A stretch of 6,153 nucleotides of DNA from positions 1 to 6,153 of the forward strand of contig JAGWST010000336.1 of the NCBI GenBank assembly GCA_028869325.1, in the 5' to 3' direction. Shown here piece by piece: positions 1 to 5,719 of this stretch. Made by a program: the position numbers and the translations under genes. Position 1 is the first letter of the stretch. Each line of letters starts with the position of its first letter. This DNA is from a bacterium. GTDB taxonomy: Bacteria > Vulcanimicrobiota > Vulcanimicrobiia > Vulcanimicrobiales > SCRA01. The notes below the pieces were generated by a model. That model had not been told where the DNA came from and made no database searches. It saw only the letters and a list, made by a program, of their open reading frames with translations.

Positions 1-203
1 ACGATGACGTTGGCGATGATATAGCCGGTCACCACCCAGGCCGCTTGGTCGATGGTGGCACCAAGGTTTCCTTGGATCGTCGGCAGCGAGACGTTGACGA
101 TCGTGCTGTCGACGATCTCGAGCAGCGTCGCCAGGCTCACCGCCAGCGTCACGAGGAGCCGGCGCCACCCGTATTCGATGACGTTGGATTGACGTCCGTC
201 CAT
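1..203 (-). CDS. emrB: EmrB/QacA-type (DHA2) MFS drug transporter, N-terminal fragment
   Basis: Only the first 67 codons are present; the gene runs off the left edge. The product should be a 14-helix inner-membrane proton-drug antiporter that works with the adjacent adaptor to move drugs out of a diderm cell. The visible part has a short cytoplasmic head, a first membrane helix at about residues 16-31, then IVDSTIVNVSLP at residues 30-41. That is a close variant of the DHA2 motif (L-D-x-T-I-V-N-V-A-L-P), with the intramembrane Asp at residue 32. WVVTGYIIAN at 56-65 is the usual start of helix 2. The ATG at 203 is supported by AGGGAG six bases upstream and lies 23 bp after the adaptor gene's stop, so the two are co-transcribed. 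The family call is strong; the drug substrate cannot be inferred. Confidence 0.9.
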   Translation of the reverse strand, partial: MDGRQSNVIEYGWRRLLVTLAVSLATLLEIVDSTIVNVSLPTIQGNLGATIDQAAWVVTGYIIANVI

Positions 204-209
204 GACGGT

Positions 210-215
210 CTCCCT
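210..215 (-). promoter_or_regulatory. Ribosome binding site of the emrB-like gene
   Basis: AGGGAG on the minus strand, six bases before the ATG at 203. It is the best Shine-Dalgarno sequence in the efflux operon and fixes the transporter start. The two upstream genes of this operon have poor or no such site. Confidence 0.7.
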
Positions 216-226
216 GCTCTCTGGCG

Positions 227-1576
227 CTACCGGATCTTGACGTTCGTGACGACGTTCATCCCTGGGCGCAGCGGCGTATCGGCCGGATTGGGACCGTCGA
301 GCTCGATGCGCACGGGGATGCGCTGCGTCACCTTCACAAAGTTGCCGGTGGCGTTCTGCGCCGGGACGATCGAGAAGGTCGAGCCGGTCGCCGGTCCGAT
401 CGAGACCACGTGTCCCGCGAATACCTTGCCCTTGTAGGCATCGACCGTGATGTCCACGTGCTGCCCCGGCCGCATCATCGCGATCTGCGTCTCTTTGTAG
501 TTCGCGGTGATATAGATCTTGTCGAGTGGGACGATGGCGAAGAGCGCCTGGCCGACGGAGACCGTCTGGCCGGCGGCGACGTTCTTCTCGCCGATATACC
601 CGTCGCTGGGCGCGTAGATCTTCGTATAGGAGATCGAAGATTGCGCCTGGGCCACGGCCGAGCGGGCGTTCTTCACCTGCGCCGAGGCCGCTTGTGCCTG
701 TGCCTCTTGCGAGCTCACCTTATAGGGCGTCGCGCTCTCGGCCAGCTTGCCGCTGGCCATGGTGAGGCCGGCCTGCGCCGAGCTCACCGCCGCCTGCGCC
801 GCGCTCAGGCGATCGCCGGCGGCCTTCACCGCGGCCTCCGCTGCCTGTGCGTTCTGCTGCGCCTGCTGGTAGGAGCCCAACGCGCTCGCCGCCGCGGCTC
901 TGGCCGCGTCGAGCTGGTTTGCGGCCACCGCGCCTTCGTTCACCAGCTGCTCCGTGCGGTGAAGGTCGGCATCCGCCTTGGTCAGCGCGGCGCGTGCCGC
1001 GGGAACCGCCGCGCCGGCGGCTCGGGATTGCGCCTGCGCCGTCGCCAGTTGAGCCTCTCCAGCCGAGAGGTCGGCCCGTGCGGAGAGGATCTGCGCCTGC
1101 GCCGAGCTCACCCCGCCTTGGCTCTGCTGAACTTGGGCCCCCTGCGTCGCCTGCGTCAGATCGATACCGACGCTGGCCTGCCGCGCCTGCGCCTGCGCCG
1201 CCGCCAGACTCGCCTGCGCCGCCTGCAGCTTGTCGAGCTCATCACGGCCGTCCAGGCGCATCAGCAGCTGGCCCTTGCGAACCCGCTGATTCGTATCGAC
1301 GTAGATGGCGTCGACGCGCTCCGTGATCTTCGAGTTGACCTGCACGATGTCGACGTCGACGGTCGCGTCGTCGGTACCTTGGTGGGCATGCGCGTAGACG
1401 AACCACTTCACGCCGAAGATGACGACGACGATCGCCACGATCACGCTCGCCATCGCCAACAGGCGGCGCCGCCCGGGCGGCATACCCCCGTTCTGCTCGG
1501 CGGGCTCCGGCGGCGCGGGAGCGGCGGCCTTCTGCTCGGCCGGCGCCGCGGGCATCTCGACGCTCGTCCTACTCAT
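227..1576 (-). CDS. emrA: EmrA/HlyD-family membrane-fusion (periplasmic adaptor) protein
   Basis: A 449-residue adaptor that would link the inner-membrane EmrB-like pump to an outer-membrane channel. In order: a Pro/Ala-rich cytoplasmic head (1-35); one membrane anchor (about 39-61); TDDATVDVDIVQVNSKI followed by a half-lipoyl segment (about 68-110, VDAIYVDTNQRVRKGQLLMRLD); a very Ala/Gln-rich alpha-helical hairpin (about 112-335); the second lipoyl half (IYAPSDGYIGEKNVAAGQTV); then a beta-barrel ending in GNFVKVTQRIPVRI, a clear EmrA signature. E. coli EmrA is about 390 residues, so the helical hairpin is unusually long here. The ATG at 1576 overlaps the tetR stop as ATGA, with only a weak GAAAGG 12 bases upstream, so translation is probably coupled to tetR. 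An in-frame extension to 1654 would run through the tetR 3' end and has no family support. Confidence 0.93.
   Translation of the reverse strand: MSRTSVEMPAAPAEQKAAAPAPPEPAEQNGGMPPGRRRLLAMASVIVAIVVVIFGVKWFVYAHAHQGTDDATVDVDIVQVNSKITERVDAIYVDTNQRVRKGQLLMRLDGRDELDKLQAAQASLAAAQAQARQASVGIDLTQATQGAQVQQSQGGVSSAQAQILSARADLSAGEAQLATAQAQSRAAGAAVPAARAALTKADADLHRTEQLVNEGAVAANQLDAARAAAASALGSYQQAQQNAQAAEAAVKAAGDRLSAAQAAVSSAQAGLTMASGKLAESATPYKVSSQEAQAQAASAQVKNARSAVAQAQSSISYTKIYAPSDGYIGEKNVAAGQTVSVGQALFAIVPLDKIYITANYKETQIAMMRPGQHVDITVDAYKGKVFAGHVVSIGPATGSTFSIVPAQNATGNFVKVTQRIPVRIELDGPNPADTPLRPGMNVVTNVKIR
771..1112 (-). repeat. Internal repeats in the emrA coiled-coil region
   Basis: An 18-bp sequence, GCCTGCGCCGAGCTCACC on the plus strand, occurs exactly at 771-788 and 1095-1112. 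It encodes the related VSSAQAG and VSSAQAQ segments. Shorter GCCTGCGCC units recur through about 770-1240. They encode Ala-Gln-Ala steps of the helical hairpin. This looks like slippage or unequal exchange within a low-complexity coding stretch rather than a separate element. Confidence 0.6.
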
Positions 1577-2154
1577 GATTGGAGGGTACCTTTCAGGAAG
1601 ATATCGGTGTAGAAGGCGATATCTTGCTCCGTCGTGGGATGGTCTTGGTTCCAAAAGCGCTTGCCCATGACGTGCGAGAAGATCATGCCGGTGAGTGCGC
1701 GCGTCAGGCGGTCCGCGTCACCCGCGATGCGACCGGCGTCGATCTGGCGCCGCAGATACTCCGTGAGCAACGCGTGGAATCTCATCGGCCCCTTGAGGAT
1801 CGGCGACTCGCCGTTGAGCGACTTGGCGCTCATGTTGACGCGAATCAGGTCCTCGACGCGCTCCATGCGCCGCGCGAACGAGAGGCCGATGCGGATCAGG
1901 TCTTGCCGCACATCGCCGCTCTCCTCGTCAAAGTCGGTGATCTGCGTAAGGCTGCAGCAGCGCTCCACCATCTCCGAGAAGAGGCGATCCTTCGAGCCGA
2001 AGTGACGGAAGAGCGTGACCTCGTTGACCCCCGCCAGTTGGGCGATCTCGCGCGTCGTCGCGCCGAGCGGCCCGTTGCGCACGTAGACCTCGCGGGCGGC
2101 GGCGAGGATTCGCTCCCGGGTCTCTTCTGGGGTGGTCCGATGCGTTGTCTCCAT
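1573..2154 (-). CDS. TetR/AcrR-family transcriptional regulator of the efflux operon
   Basis: A 193-residue TetR-type repressor. Residues 10-60 form the DNA-binding domain: TRERILAAAREVYVRNG, then the helix-turn-helix TTREIAQLAGVNEVTLFRHFGSKDRLF (about 33-59), which is textbook TetR. The rest is an all-helical ligand and dimer domain with no family-specific match I can name. It is the first gene of the operon, and its stop overlaps the emrA start (ATGA). It therefore very likely represses its own promoter and the pump genes until a toxic ligand binds. ATG 2154 is preferred. An in-frame TTG at 2166 would add four residues but lies inside the inverted repeat taken as operator. Neither start has a clear Shine-Dalgarno sequence. 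Confidence 0.93.
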   Translation of the reverse strand: METTHRTTPEETRERILAAAREVYVRNGPLGATTREIAQLAGVNEVTLFRHFGSKDRLFSEMVERCCSLTQITDFDEESGDVRQDLIRIGLSFARRMERVEDLIRVNMSAKSLNGESPILKGPMRFHALLTEYLRRQIDAGRIAGDADRLTRALTGMIFSHVMGKRFWNQDHPTTEQDIAFYTDIFLKGTLQS

Positions 2155-2158
2155 GATC

Positions 2159-2178
2159 GTAAGCAAGTAAATACTTAC
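2159..2178. promoter_or_regulatory. Probable operator of the TetR-type regulator
   Basis: GTAAG at 2159-2163 and CTTAC at 2174-2178 form a 20-bp dyad. A tighter dyad, GTAA-ATAC-TTAC (2167-2178), shares the right half-site. The site is strikingly AT-rich for this window, sits just before the tetR start, and overlaps the expected -10 region. That is the classic position for autorepression. The assignment is by position and symmetry; which of the two nested dyads is bound is not known. Confidence 0.6.
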
Positions 2179-2200
2179 ATCATAGCCCGCATTTTGTCAA
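2172..2200 (-). promoter_or_regulatory. Predicted promoter of the tetR-emrA-emrB operon
   Basis: A perfect -35 hexamer TTGACA (2200-2195, minus strand) is followed after 17 bases by TAAGTA (2177-2172), a weak -10 lying within the operator dyad. Transcription would start near 2165, leaving about ten bases before the tetR ATG. The -35 begins only 8 bp after the stop codon of the upstream hydrolase gene. The -35 is convincing; the -10 choice is less so. Confidence 0.5.
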
Positions 2201-2208
2201 GTCCTAAA

Positions 2209-2994
2209 TCAATCCTCCGCCATGGCCCGCCGGACGATCCGCATCCAGGCCCCGAAGCGCGGGTCCTCGTCGGGGCTGCGCACCCCCGTGTAGAGGACCA
2301 CGGCGTAGCGGCGGCCGCTGCTCAGCGTCAAGATGCCGCCGTCGTGGCTGACCTCGTCGGTGTCGCCGGTCTTGTGCGCCAAATGGTCGCCCGCCTGAAG
2401 ACCCAGCGGAAGCTTGCCCCTCCACCATTGCTGCGCCAAGATCGCGAGCAGCTCGCCGGAGCCCGGAAGGCGCCGGGCGTCGAGCGCCGCCAGCAGTGCC
2501 GCCGCGTCTCCCGCCGGGTGCGCGTTGCGCCCCGTCGCCTGCGGGTCCTCGATCAGGGGCTCGGCCCCGGAGAGCTTGCGGCGCACGAAGGTGCGCTCCA
2601 GGCCGATCGCGTGGCAGTAGGCCGTGATCTCCTCGCGCCCGAGAAGATCGATCAATTGGTTCGTGGCGACGTTGTCCGAGCGCGCCAGCATCAGCTCGAT
2701 CAGCTCGCCGGCGGGACAGACGTATCCGGCGCGTATGGGACTCGGCGCATCGTTGGGGGTCAGGTTGCTCTCGCTCACCGTGACGGGCTGCTCCGGCGAG
2801 AGCTTGCCTGCGGCGATGCGCGACCACGCGGCGGCGGCGATCGGCAGCTTGATCATGCTGGCCGGATAGAGCGGCAGCCAAGGCTGCGCCTCGGCGCGCT
2901 CGCGCCGGCCCCCGTCCAGACGCTCGACGATCGCGCTAAACGGCGAGAGCCCAGCGCTGCGCGCGGCCTCGGCCAGCAGCGCCTCGTCGATCAT
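2209..2994 (-). CDS. Class A beta-lactamase-fold serine hydrolase, no signal peptide
   Basis: A 261-residue protein with the three landmarks of the penicillin-recognising serine hydrolase fold in class A order: S46-M-I-K49 (in YPASMIKLP), S106-D-N108 (in ARSDNVATN), and K207-T-G209 (in AHKTGDTDEVSHDGG). This matches the PenP-like beta-lactamase family (COG2367 type). Two things are odd. There is no Sec signal or membrane anchor at the N terminus, so the product appears cytoplasmic. The omega-loop region (about 140-162, ending in GRNAHPAGD) lacks a recognisable E-x-x-L-N, so the deacylating Glu166 equivalent is missing or displaced. True beta-lactamase activity is therefore doubtful; an amidase or esterase is possible. 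The ATG at 2994 overlaps the preceding gene's stop (ATGA) and has no Shine-Dalgarno sequence, so the gene is read as the coupled last member of the hut group. A longer in-frame reading to 3216 is only antisense-like Arg-rich sequence. Confidence 0.82.
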   Translation of the reverse strand: MIDEALLAEAARSAGLSPFSAIVERLDGGRRERAEAQPWLPLYPASMIKLPIAAAAWSRIAAGKLSPEQPVTVSESNLTPNDAPSPIRAGYVCPAGELIELMLARSDNVATNQLIDLLGREEITAYCHAIGLERTFVRRKLSGAEPLIEDPQATGRNAHPAGDAAALLAALDARRLPGSGELLAILAQQWWRGKLPLGLQAGDHLAHKTGDTDEVSHDGGILTLSSGRRYAVVLYTGVRSPDEDPRFGAWMRIVRRAMAED

Positions 2995-4322
2995 CGCGGC
3001 GCGGCGTGGTCGAGCGGCAGGGCGAGGCGCGTGGCCACCTTGCGCAGCTCCGCCGCGATGCGATCGTTGCCGTAGCGCAGAGCGCGGCGGCGGTCGCTCA
3101 CCTTCCGCCCGCCGATGAAGGTCTCGACGACGATCCCCGGGTCGGAGACGTAGACCAGTTGGTTGACGGGGTTGGACCATGGATGAAAGGCCGGATGCGT
3201 GCGGTCGACCACGCACCAGTCGGCGGCCAGCCCGCTAGCGAAGTCGCCCGCGGCGACGCCCACGGCGCTCGCGCACTCGCGCGTCCCCATCAGCCACGCC
3301 TCGCGCGCGCTCAAGGTCGCGCCGTCGAGGGCGGCGGTCTTCTGCAGAAACGTCGCGGCGCGCATCTCGTCGTAGATCGAGGGGCGCAGGTCGCAGTCGG
3401 TGCCGAGCCCCACCCGCACGCCGCGCCGGCGCAACCCCACCACGTCGGCGATGCCGTCGCCCAGATACTGGTTGGTCACCGGATTGTGGATGAGCGCCGC
3501 GCCGCGCGCGCCCATGAGGTCCTTCTCCTCCTCCGACTGCCAGATCGCGTGGACGGCAACGAACTGCGGACCCAGAACGCCCAGCGAGTCGAGATACGCG
3601 ATCGGCGTGAGCCCCGTACGCGCGCGGACCTGCTCCACTTCGTAGCGCGCCTCCGCGACGTGCATGTGGGCGGGAACGCCCAGCTCACGCGCAAGATCGA
3701 CGGCGGCGCGCGTCATCTCGGGCGAGGCCGCGTGCAGCGAGTGCGGCGACGGGCAGACCATCACGCCGGCACCGTTCAGCCGCTTCGCCAATGCCAGCGT
3801 ATCGCGGCGCGCGTCGGCGATCTCCTCGCGAAAGGCCGCGGGGGCGTATGCCGCGTCCATCCAGGCGCGCGCCAGCACCAGCCGGATGCCGCAGTCGTTG
3901 GCGGCCTCCACCAGCTTCTCCACGTGGCGCATCCCGGCTCCGTTCAAGTAGAAGAACTCGACCACCGTCGTGATGCCGTTGCCCAGCATCTCGACAAAGG
4001 CCGCGAGCGCCACCCAGTACAGCTCCTCCGGCGTCAGTTGCGGAATGATGCGATAGAGCGCGTCGTCGCGCCAGCGATCGAAGCCCCAATCGTCGGCCCA
4101 ACCACGCAAGAGGATCTGATAGCAGTGGCTATGACCGTTCACCGCGCCCGGTGCCAGAAGACGGTCGTCGCCGTACTCCATGCGCGGCAGGTCGGGATGG
4201 GCATCCGCCATCGCGGCGCCCTCCCCGGCGCGCACGATGCGCCCGTCGTCGACGACGAAGGCGAAGTCGCGGACCGCTTCGCCTCCAACGATGGCGTGCC
4301 GGGCACGCACCATCTGCATCAT
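2991..4322 (-). CDS. hutF: COG0402 amidohydrolase, candidate formimidoylglutamate deiminase (HutF-like)
   Basis: A 443-residue metal-dependent TIM-barrel hydrolase. Visible metal and catalytic positions are H64-x-H66 with Q69 (GHSHCYQ), H221 and E224 (HVAEARYEV), H258 (AVHAIWQ) and D309 (GLGTDC). Several segments resemble HutF: WRDDALYRIIPQLTPEEL (84-101), GNGITTVVEFFYL (114-126) and SPHSLHAASPE (192-202), alongside HutF's HSHAFQ, RLTPEQ, VAEFHYL and HSLRAV patterns as I recall them. HutF converts N-formimidoyl-L-glutamate to N-formyl-L-glutamate and ammonia, exactly the step after HutI, whose gene overlaps it by ATGA. The LGDGI and ECASAVGVAAGDFASGLAADW segments are also shared with TrzA/SsnA-type deaminases, so another deaminase is the main alternative. 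Start 4322 has GGGGGAG eight bases upstream; ATG 4319 is also possible. Confidence 0.72.
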   Translation of the reverse strand: MMQMVRARHAIVGGEAVRDFAFVVDDGRIVRAGEGAAMADAHPDLPRMEYGDDRLLAPGAVNGHSHCYQILLRGWADDWGFDRWRDDALYRIIPQLTPEELYWVALAAFVEMLGNGITTVVEFFYLNGAGMRHVEKLVEAANDCGIRLVLARAWMDAAYAPAAFREEIADARRDTLALAKRLNGAGVMVCPSPHSLHAASPEMTRAAVDLARELGVPAHMHVAEARYEVEQVRARTGLTPIAYLDSLGVLGPQFVAVHAIWQSEEEKDLMGARGAALIHNPVTNQYLGDGIADVVGLRRRGVRVGLGTDCDLRPSIYDEMRAATFLQKTAALDGATLSAREAWLMGTRECASAVGVAAGDFASGLAADWCVVDRTHPAFHPWSNPVNQLVYVSDPGIVVETFIGGRKVSDRRRALRYGNDRIAAELRKVATRLALPLDHAAPR

Positions 4323-5581
4323 CCGATGATCTCCCCCGCGCGGACAACCGCCGCCGCCAGATTCGCCCCAAAGATCCACCCGAACTCGCGCGCTTCGTGC
4401 ATCTCCATGACCACGGCGTCCGCGCAGGCGCCAGGCTCGAGCGTCCCTGCATCCAAGCGCAACGAGTGCGCCGCCGCGCTGGTCACGCCGGCCAGCGCCT
4501 CCGCCGCCGTCAGCCGCAGCAGCCGCCGGCCCAGATGGGCCGCCATCTGCAGGCTGGGCGAGGGCGCGGTGCCGGGATTGAAGTCCGTAGCCAGCGCCAC
4601 CTGCATGCCGGCCTCCAGCATGGCGCGCGCCGGTGCGGGCTCCTTTACGCCCATGTGCCACGCCGTGGCCGGGCAGAGCACGGCTACCGTCCCGGCCCGC
4701 GCGAGCGCCGGGATGCTGGCCGGCGCCATCGCGTTGAGGTGGTCCGCCGCGTCGACCGCAAGCTCCGCGGCCAGCGCCGCGGCGCCTGCGTCGGCAAACT
4801 CATCGCAGTGCAGCCGCAGGCGCAGGCCGTGCTCGCGCGCCGCCACCAAGTAGCGGCGCGCCTGCGCCACGGTGAACCAGCCTGGCTCGCAGAAAGCGTC
4901 GGCGTAGACGGCGCCGGCCGCGCGCGCGTAGGGAACGGCACCGGCGATCAGCGCATCGACGAAGGCGTCGTCGTCGGGGTACTCCGGCGCATGCGCGTGC
5001 GGCCCCGTGAGCGTCGGTACCACGCGGGGCATGCCGCCGCGCCTGCCGGTGCGAACGATCGTGCGCAACAGCGCAAGCTCGCCGTCGATGCGCAGATCGT
5101 AGCCCGTCTTCACCTCGGCCGAGGTCGTTCCGTGCAGCAGCATCGTGCGCAAGTGACCGGCAAGCGTCTCCTCGAGCTGCGCCTGACCGGCTGCGCGCGT
5201 GCGTTCGATGGTGTACGCCGCGCCCAGCGGCGGCGGATCGCCATGCGTGCGCGCGACGAAGTCGGGCTCGCGGTCGCCCATGTAGAGCGGGTGCGCGTGC
5301 GCATCGACGAATCCCGGCAGCAGCACGCGACCGGCCAGATCGAGCTCCACCACCTCGCGGCGCCGGCGCTCATCCTGGGCGTGGTAGGCCGCGCGCACCT
5401 CGGCCTCGTCGCCCACGGCGGCGACTACGCCGTCCAAGGCCAACAGCGCACCCCTCCGATGGAGCCCGAGCTGCTCGAAGGTCACGCCCGCCTGCGCATG
5501 GGCGCGCGCGCCGCGGTTGGTCACCACGCTGCCGCCGTAGGCCAGCAACGAGCCCCCTCGTGTAGTGTCTCGCAAGTTCAT
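4319..5581 (-). CDS. hutI: Imidazolonepropionase
   Basis: Hydrolyses 4-imidazolone-5-propionate to N-formimidoyl-L-glutamate in cytoplasmic histidine breakdown. The protein is 420 residues from ATG 5581, close to the usual length of about 400-420. Family marks: LLPGFVDAHAHPLYMGDRE with metal ligands H95 and H97; GTTSAEVKTGYDL (151-163); GPHAHAPEY (193-201); H258-C-D-E; DHLNAM (H281); and ATDFNPGTAPS with D333. The loop after GDRE is unusual: RTHGDPPPLGAAYTIERTRAA replaces the customary segment containing SYxxI and GGGI, so part of the substrate-side loop is shortened. The start is uncertain. ATG 5581 and codons 2-7 lie in a 20-bp arm of the adjacent palindrome. TTG 5548 just outside it has AGGGGG upstream and would give 409 residues. 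TTG 5596 lies deeper in the element. The gene lies between hutU and a HutF-like gene. Confidence 0.93.
   Translation of the reverse strand: MNLRDTTRGGSLLAYGGSVVTNRGARAHAQAGVTFEQLGLHRRGALLALDGVVAAVGDEAEVRAAYHAQDERRRREVVELDLAGRVLLPGFVDAHAHPLYMGDREPDFVARTHGDPPPLGAAYTIERTRAAGQAQLEETLAGHLRTMLLHGTTSAEVKTGYDLRIDGELALLRTIVRTGRRGGMPRVVPTLTGPHAHAPEYPDDDAFVDALIAGAVPYARAAGAVYADAFCEPGWFTVAQARRYLVAAREHGLRLRLHCDEFADAGAAALAAELAVDAADHLNAMAPASIPALARAGTVAVLCPATAWHMGVKEPAPARAMLEAGMQVALATDFNPGTAPSPSLQMAAHLGRRLLRLTAAEALAGVTSAAAHSLRLDAGTLEPGACADAVVMEMHEAREFGWIFGANLAAAVVRAGEIIG
4331..4337 (-). promoter_or_regulatory. Ribosome binding site of the HutF-like gene
   Basis: GGGGGAG on the minus strand, eight bases before ATG 4322 and inside the last codons of hutI. 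It favours the ATG at 4322 over the ATGs at 4319 and 4313, and allows initiation as well as coupling across the ATGA overlap. Confidence 0.65.
5546..5558 (-). promoter_or_regulatory. Alternative hutI start: AGGGGG plus TTG
   Basis: AGGGGG at 5558-5553 (minus strand), four bases before an in-frame TTG at 5548-5546; counted from the GAGG part the spacing is seven. It is the strongest Shine-Dalgarno sequence near the hutI start, and it lies just outside the palindromic element, whereas ATG 5581 has none. Starting here, the protein begins MLAYGGSVV, which still covers the first beta strand of the family. Confidence 0.4.
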
Positions 5582-5719
5582 GCCGTTAGTCCGCAAAGGA
5601 TTTCTCGTTGGGCCTAGGATCGAAGAGGGAGCAATGCCGCAGCATTGTGACCGATGAGAGACAAAGGTCCGGCGGAAAAGACGAGCGGAATGATGGTACG
5701 AACTTGCGAGACACTACAC
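5560..5719. repeat. 160-bp quasi-palindromic, MITE-like element between hutU and hutI
   Basis: The ends are perfect 20-bp inverted arms: GTGTAGTGTCTCGCAAGTTC at 5560-5579 and its exact reverse complement at 5700-5719. The match continues at 10 of the next 15 positions, so 30 of 35 pair overall. A 16-bp palindrome (5632-5647) sits at the exact centre, 5639.5. The interior is about 54% GC by hand count, clearly below the flanking genes. No transposase is encoded. A TA at 5563-5564 and 5715-5716 would suit Tc1/mariner or IS630-type ends, but TA inside an inverted repeat is symmetric by necessity and so proves nothing. No longer target duplication is visible. The right end supplies the G of the hutU TAG stop; the left part carries the hutI ATG. 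It may be a non-autonomous transposable element, a REP-like unit, or an mRNA structure. Confidence 0.75.
5632..5647. repeat. Central hairpin of the palindromic element
   Basis: CAATGC-CGCA-GCATTG: a 6-bp perfect stem with a 4-base loop, forming the tip of the larger palindrome. There is no T-run after it on either strand, so it is not an intrinsic terminator. Confidence 0.7.

Noticed and set aside
410..1612. Plus-strand reading frame of 400 codons opposite emrA
   Set aside because: It mirrors the low-complexity Ala/Gln coiled-coil codons as Arg/Leu-rich sequence; no independent evidence.
1579..3075. Plus-strand reading frame of 498 codons opposite tetR and the hydrolase gene
   Set aside because: It crosses two clear genes and their intergenic promoter, and its translation has no family features. 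It is a composition artefact.
2995..3216. N-terminal extension of the serine hydrolase up to 3216
   Set aside because: The added residues are Arg/Pro-rich out-of-frame hutF sequence. The protein family begins just after the ATG at 2994, which forms an ATGA overlap.
3006..4853. Very long plus-strand reading frame of 615 codons, opposite hutF and hutI
   Set aside because: It is antisense to two well-supported enzyme genes, rich in Arg, Ala, His and Gly with no recognisable domain. Long open antisense frames are expected in GC-rich coding DNA.
4151..5617. Plus-strand reading frame of 488 codons opposite hutI
   Set aside because: Antisense to a convincingly identified imidazolonepropionase; no domain and no plausible start signal.
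5632..5647. Central hairpin read as a rho-independent terminator of hutU
   Set aside because: The stem is only 6 bp, and neither strand has a T-run after it.
5560..5719. TA target duplication as proof of Tc1/mariner or IS630-type insertion
   Set aside because: TA is its own reverse complement, so any TA inside an inverted repeat occurs on both sides. The bases just outside 5560 and 5719 do not match as a direct repeat.
5560..5719. CRISPR repeat pair
   Set aside because: The two 20-bp copies are inverted, not direct, only two exist, and the interval is itself partly palindromic.
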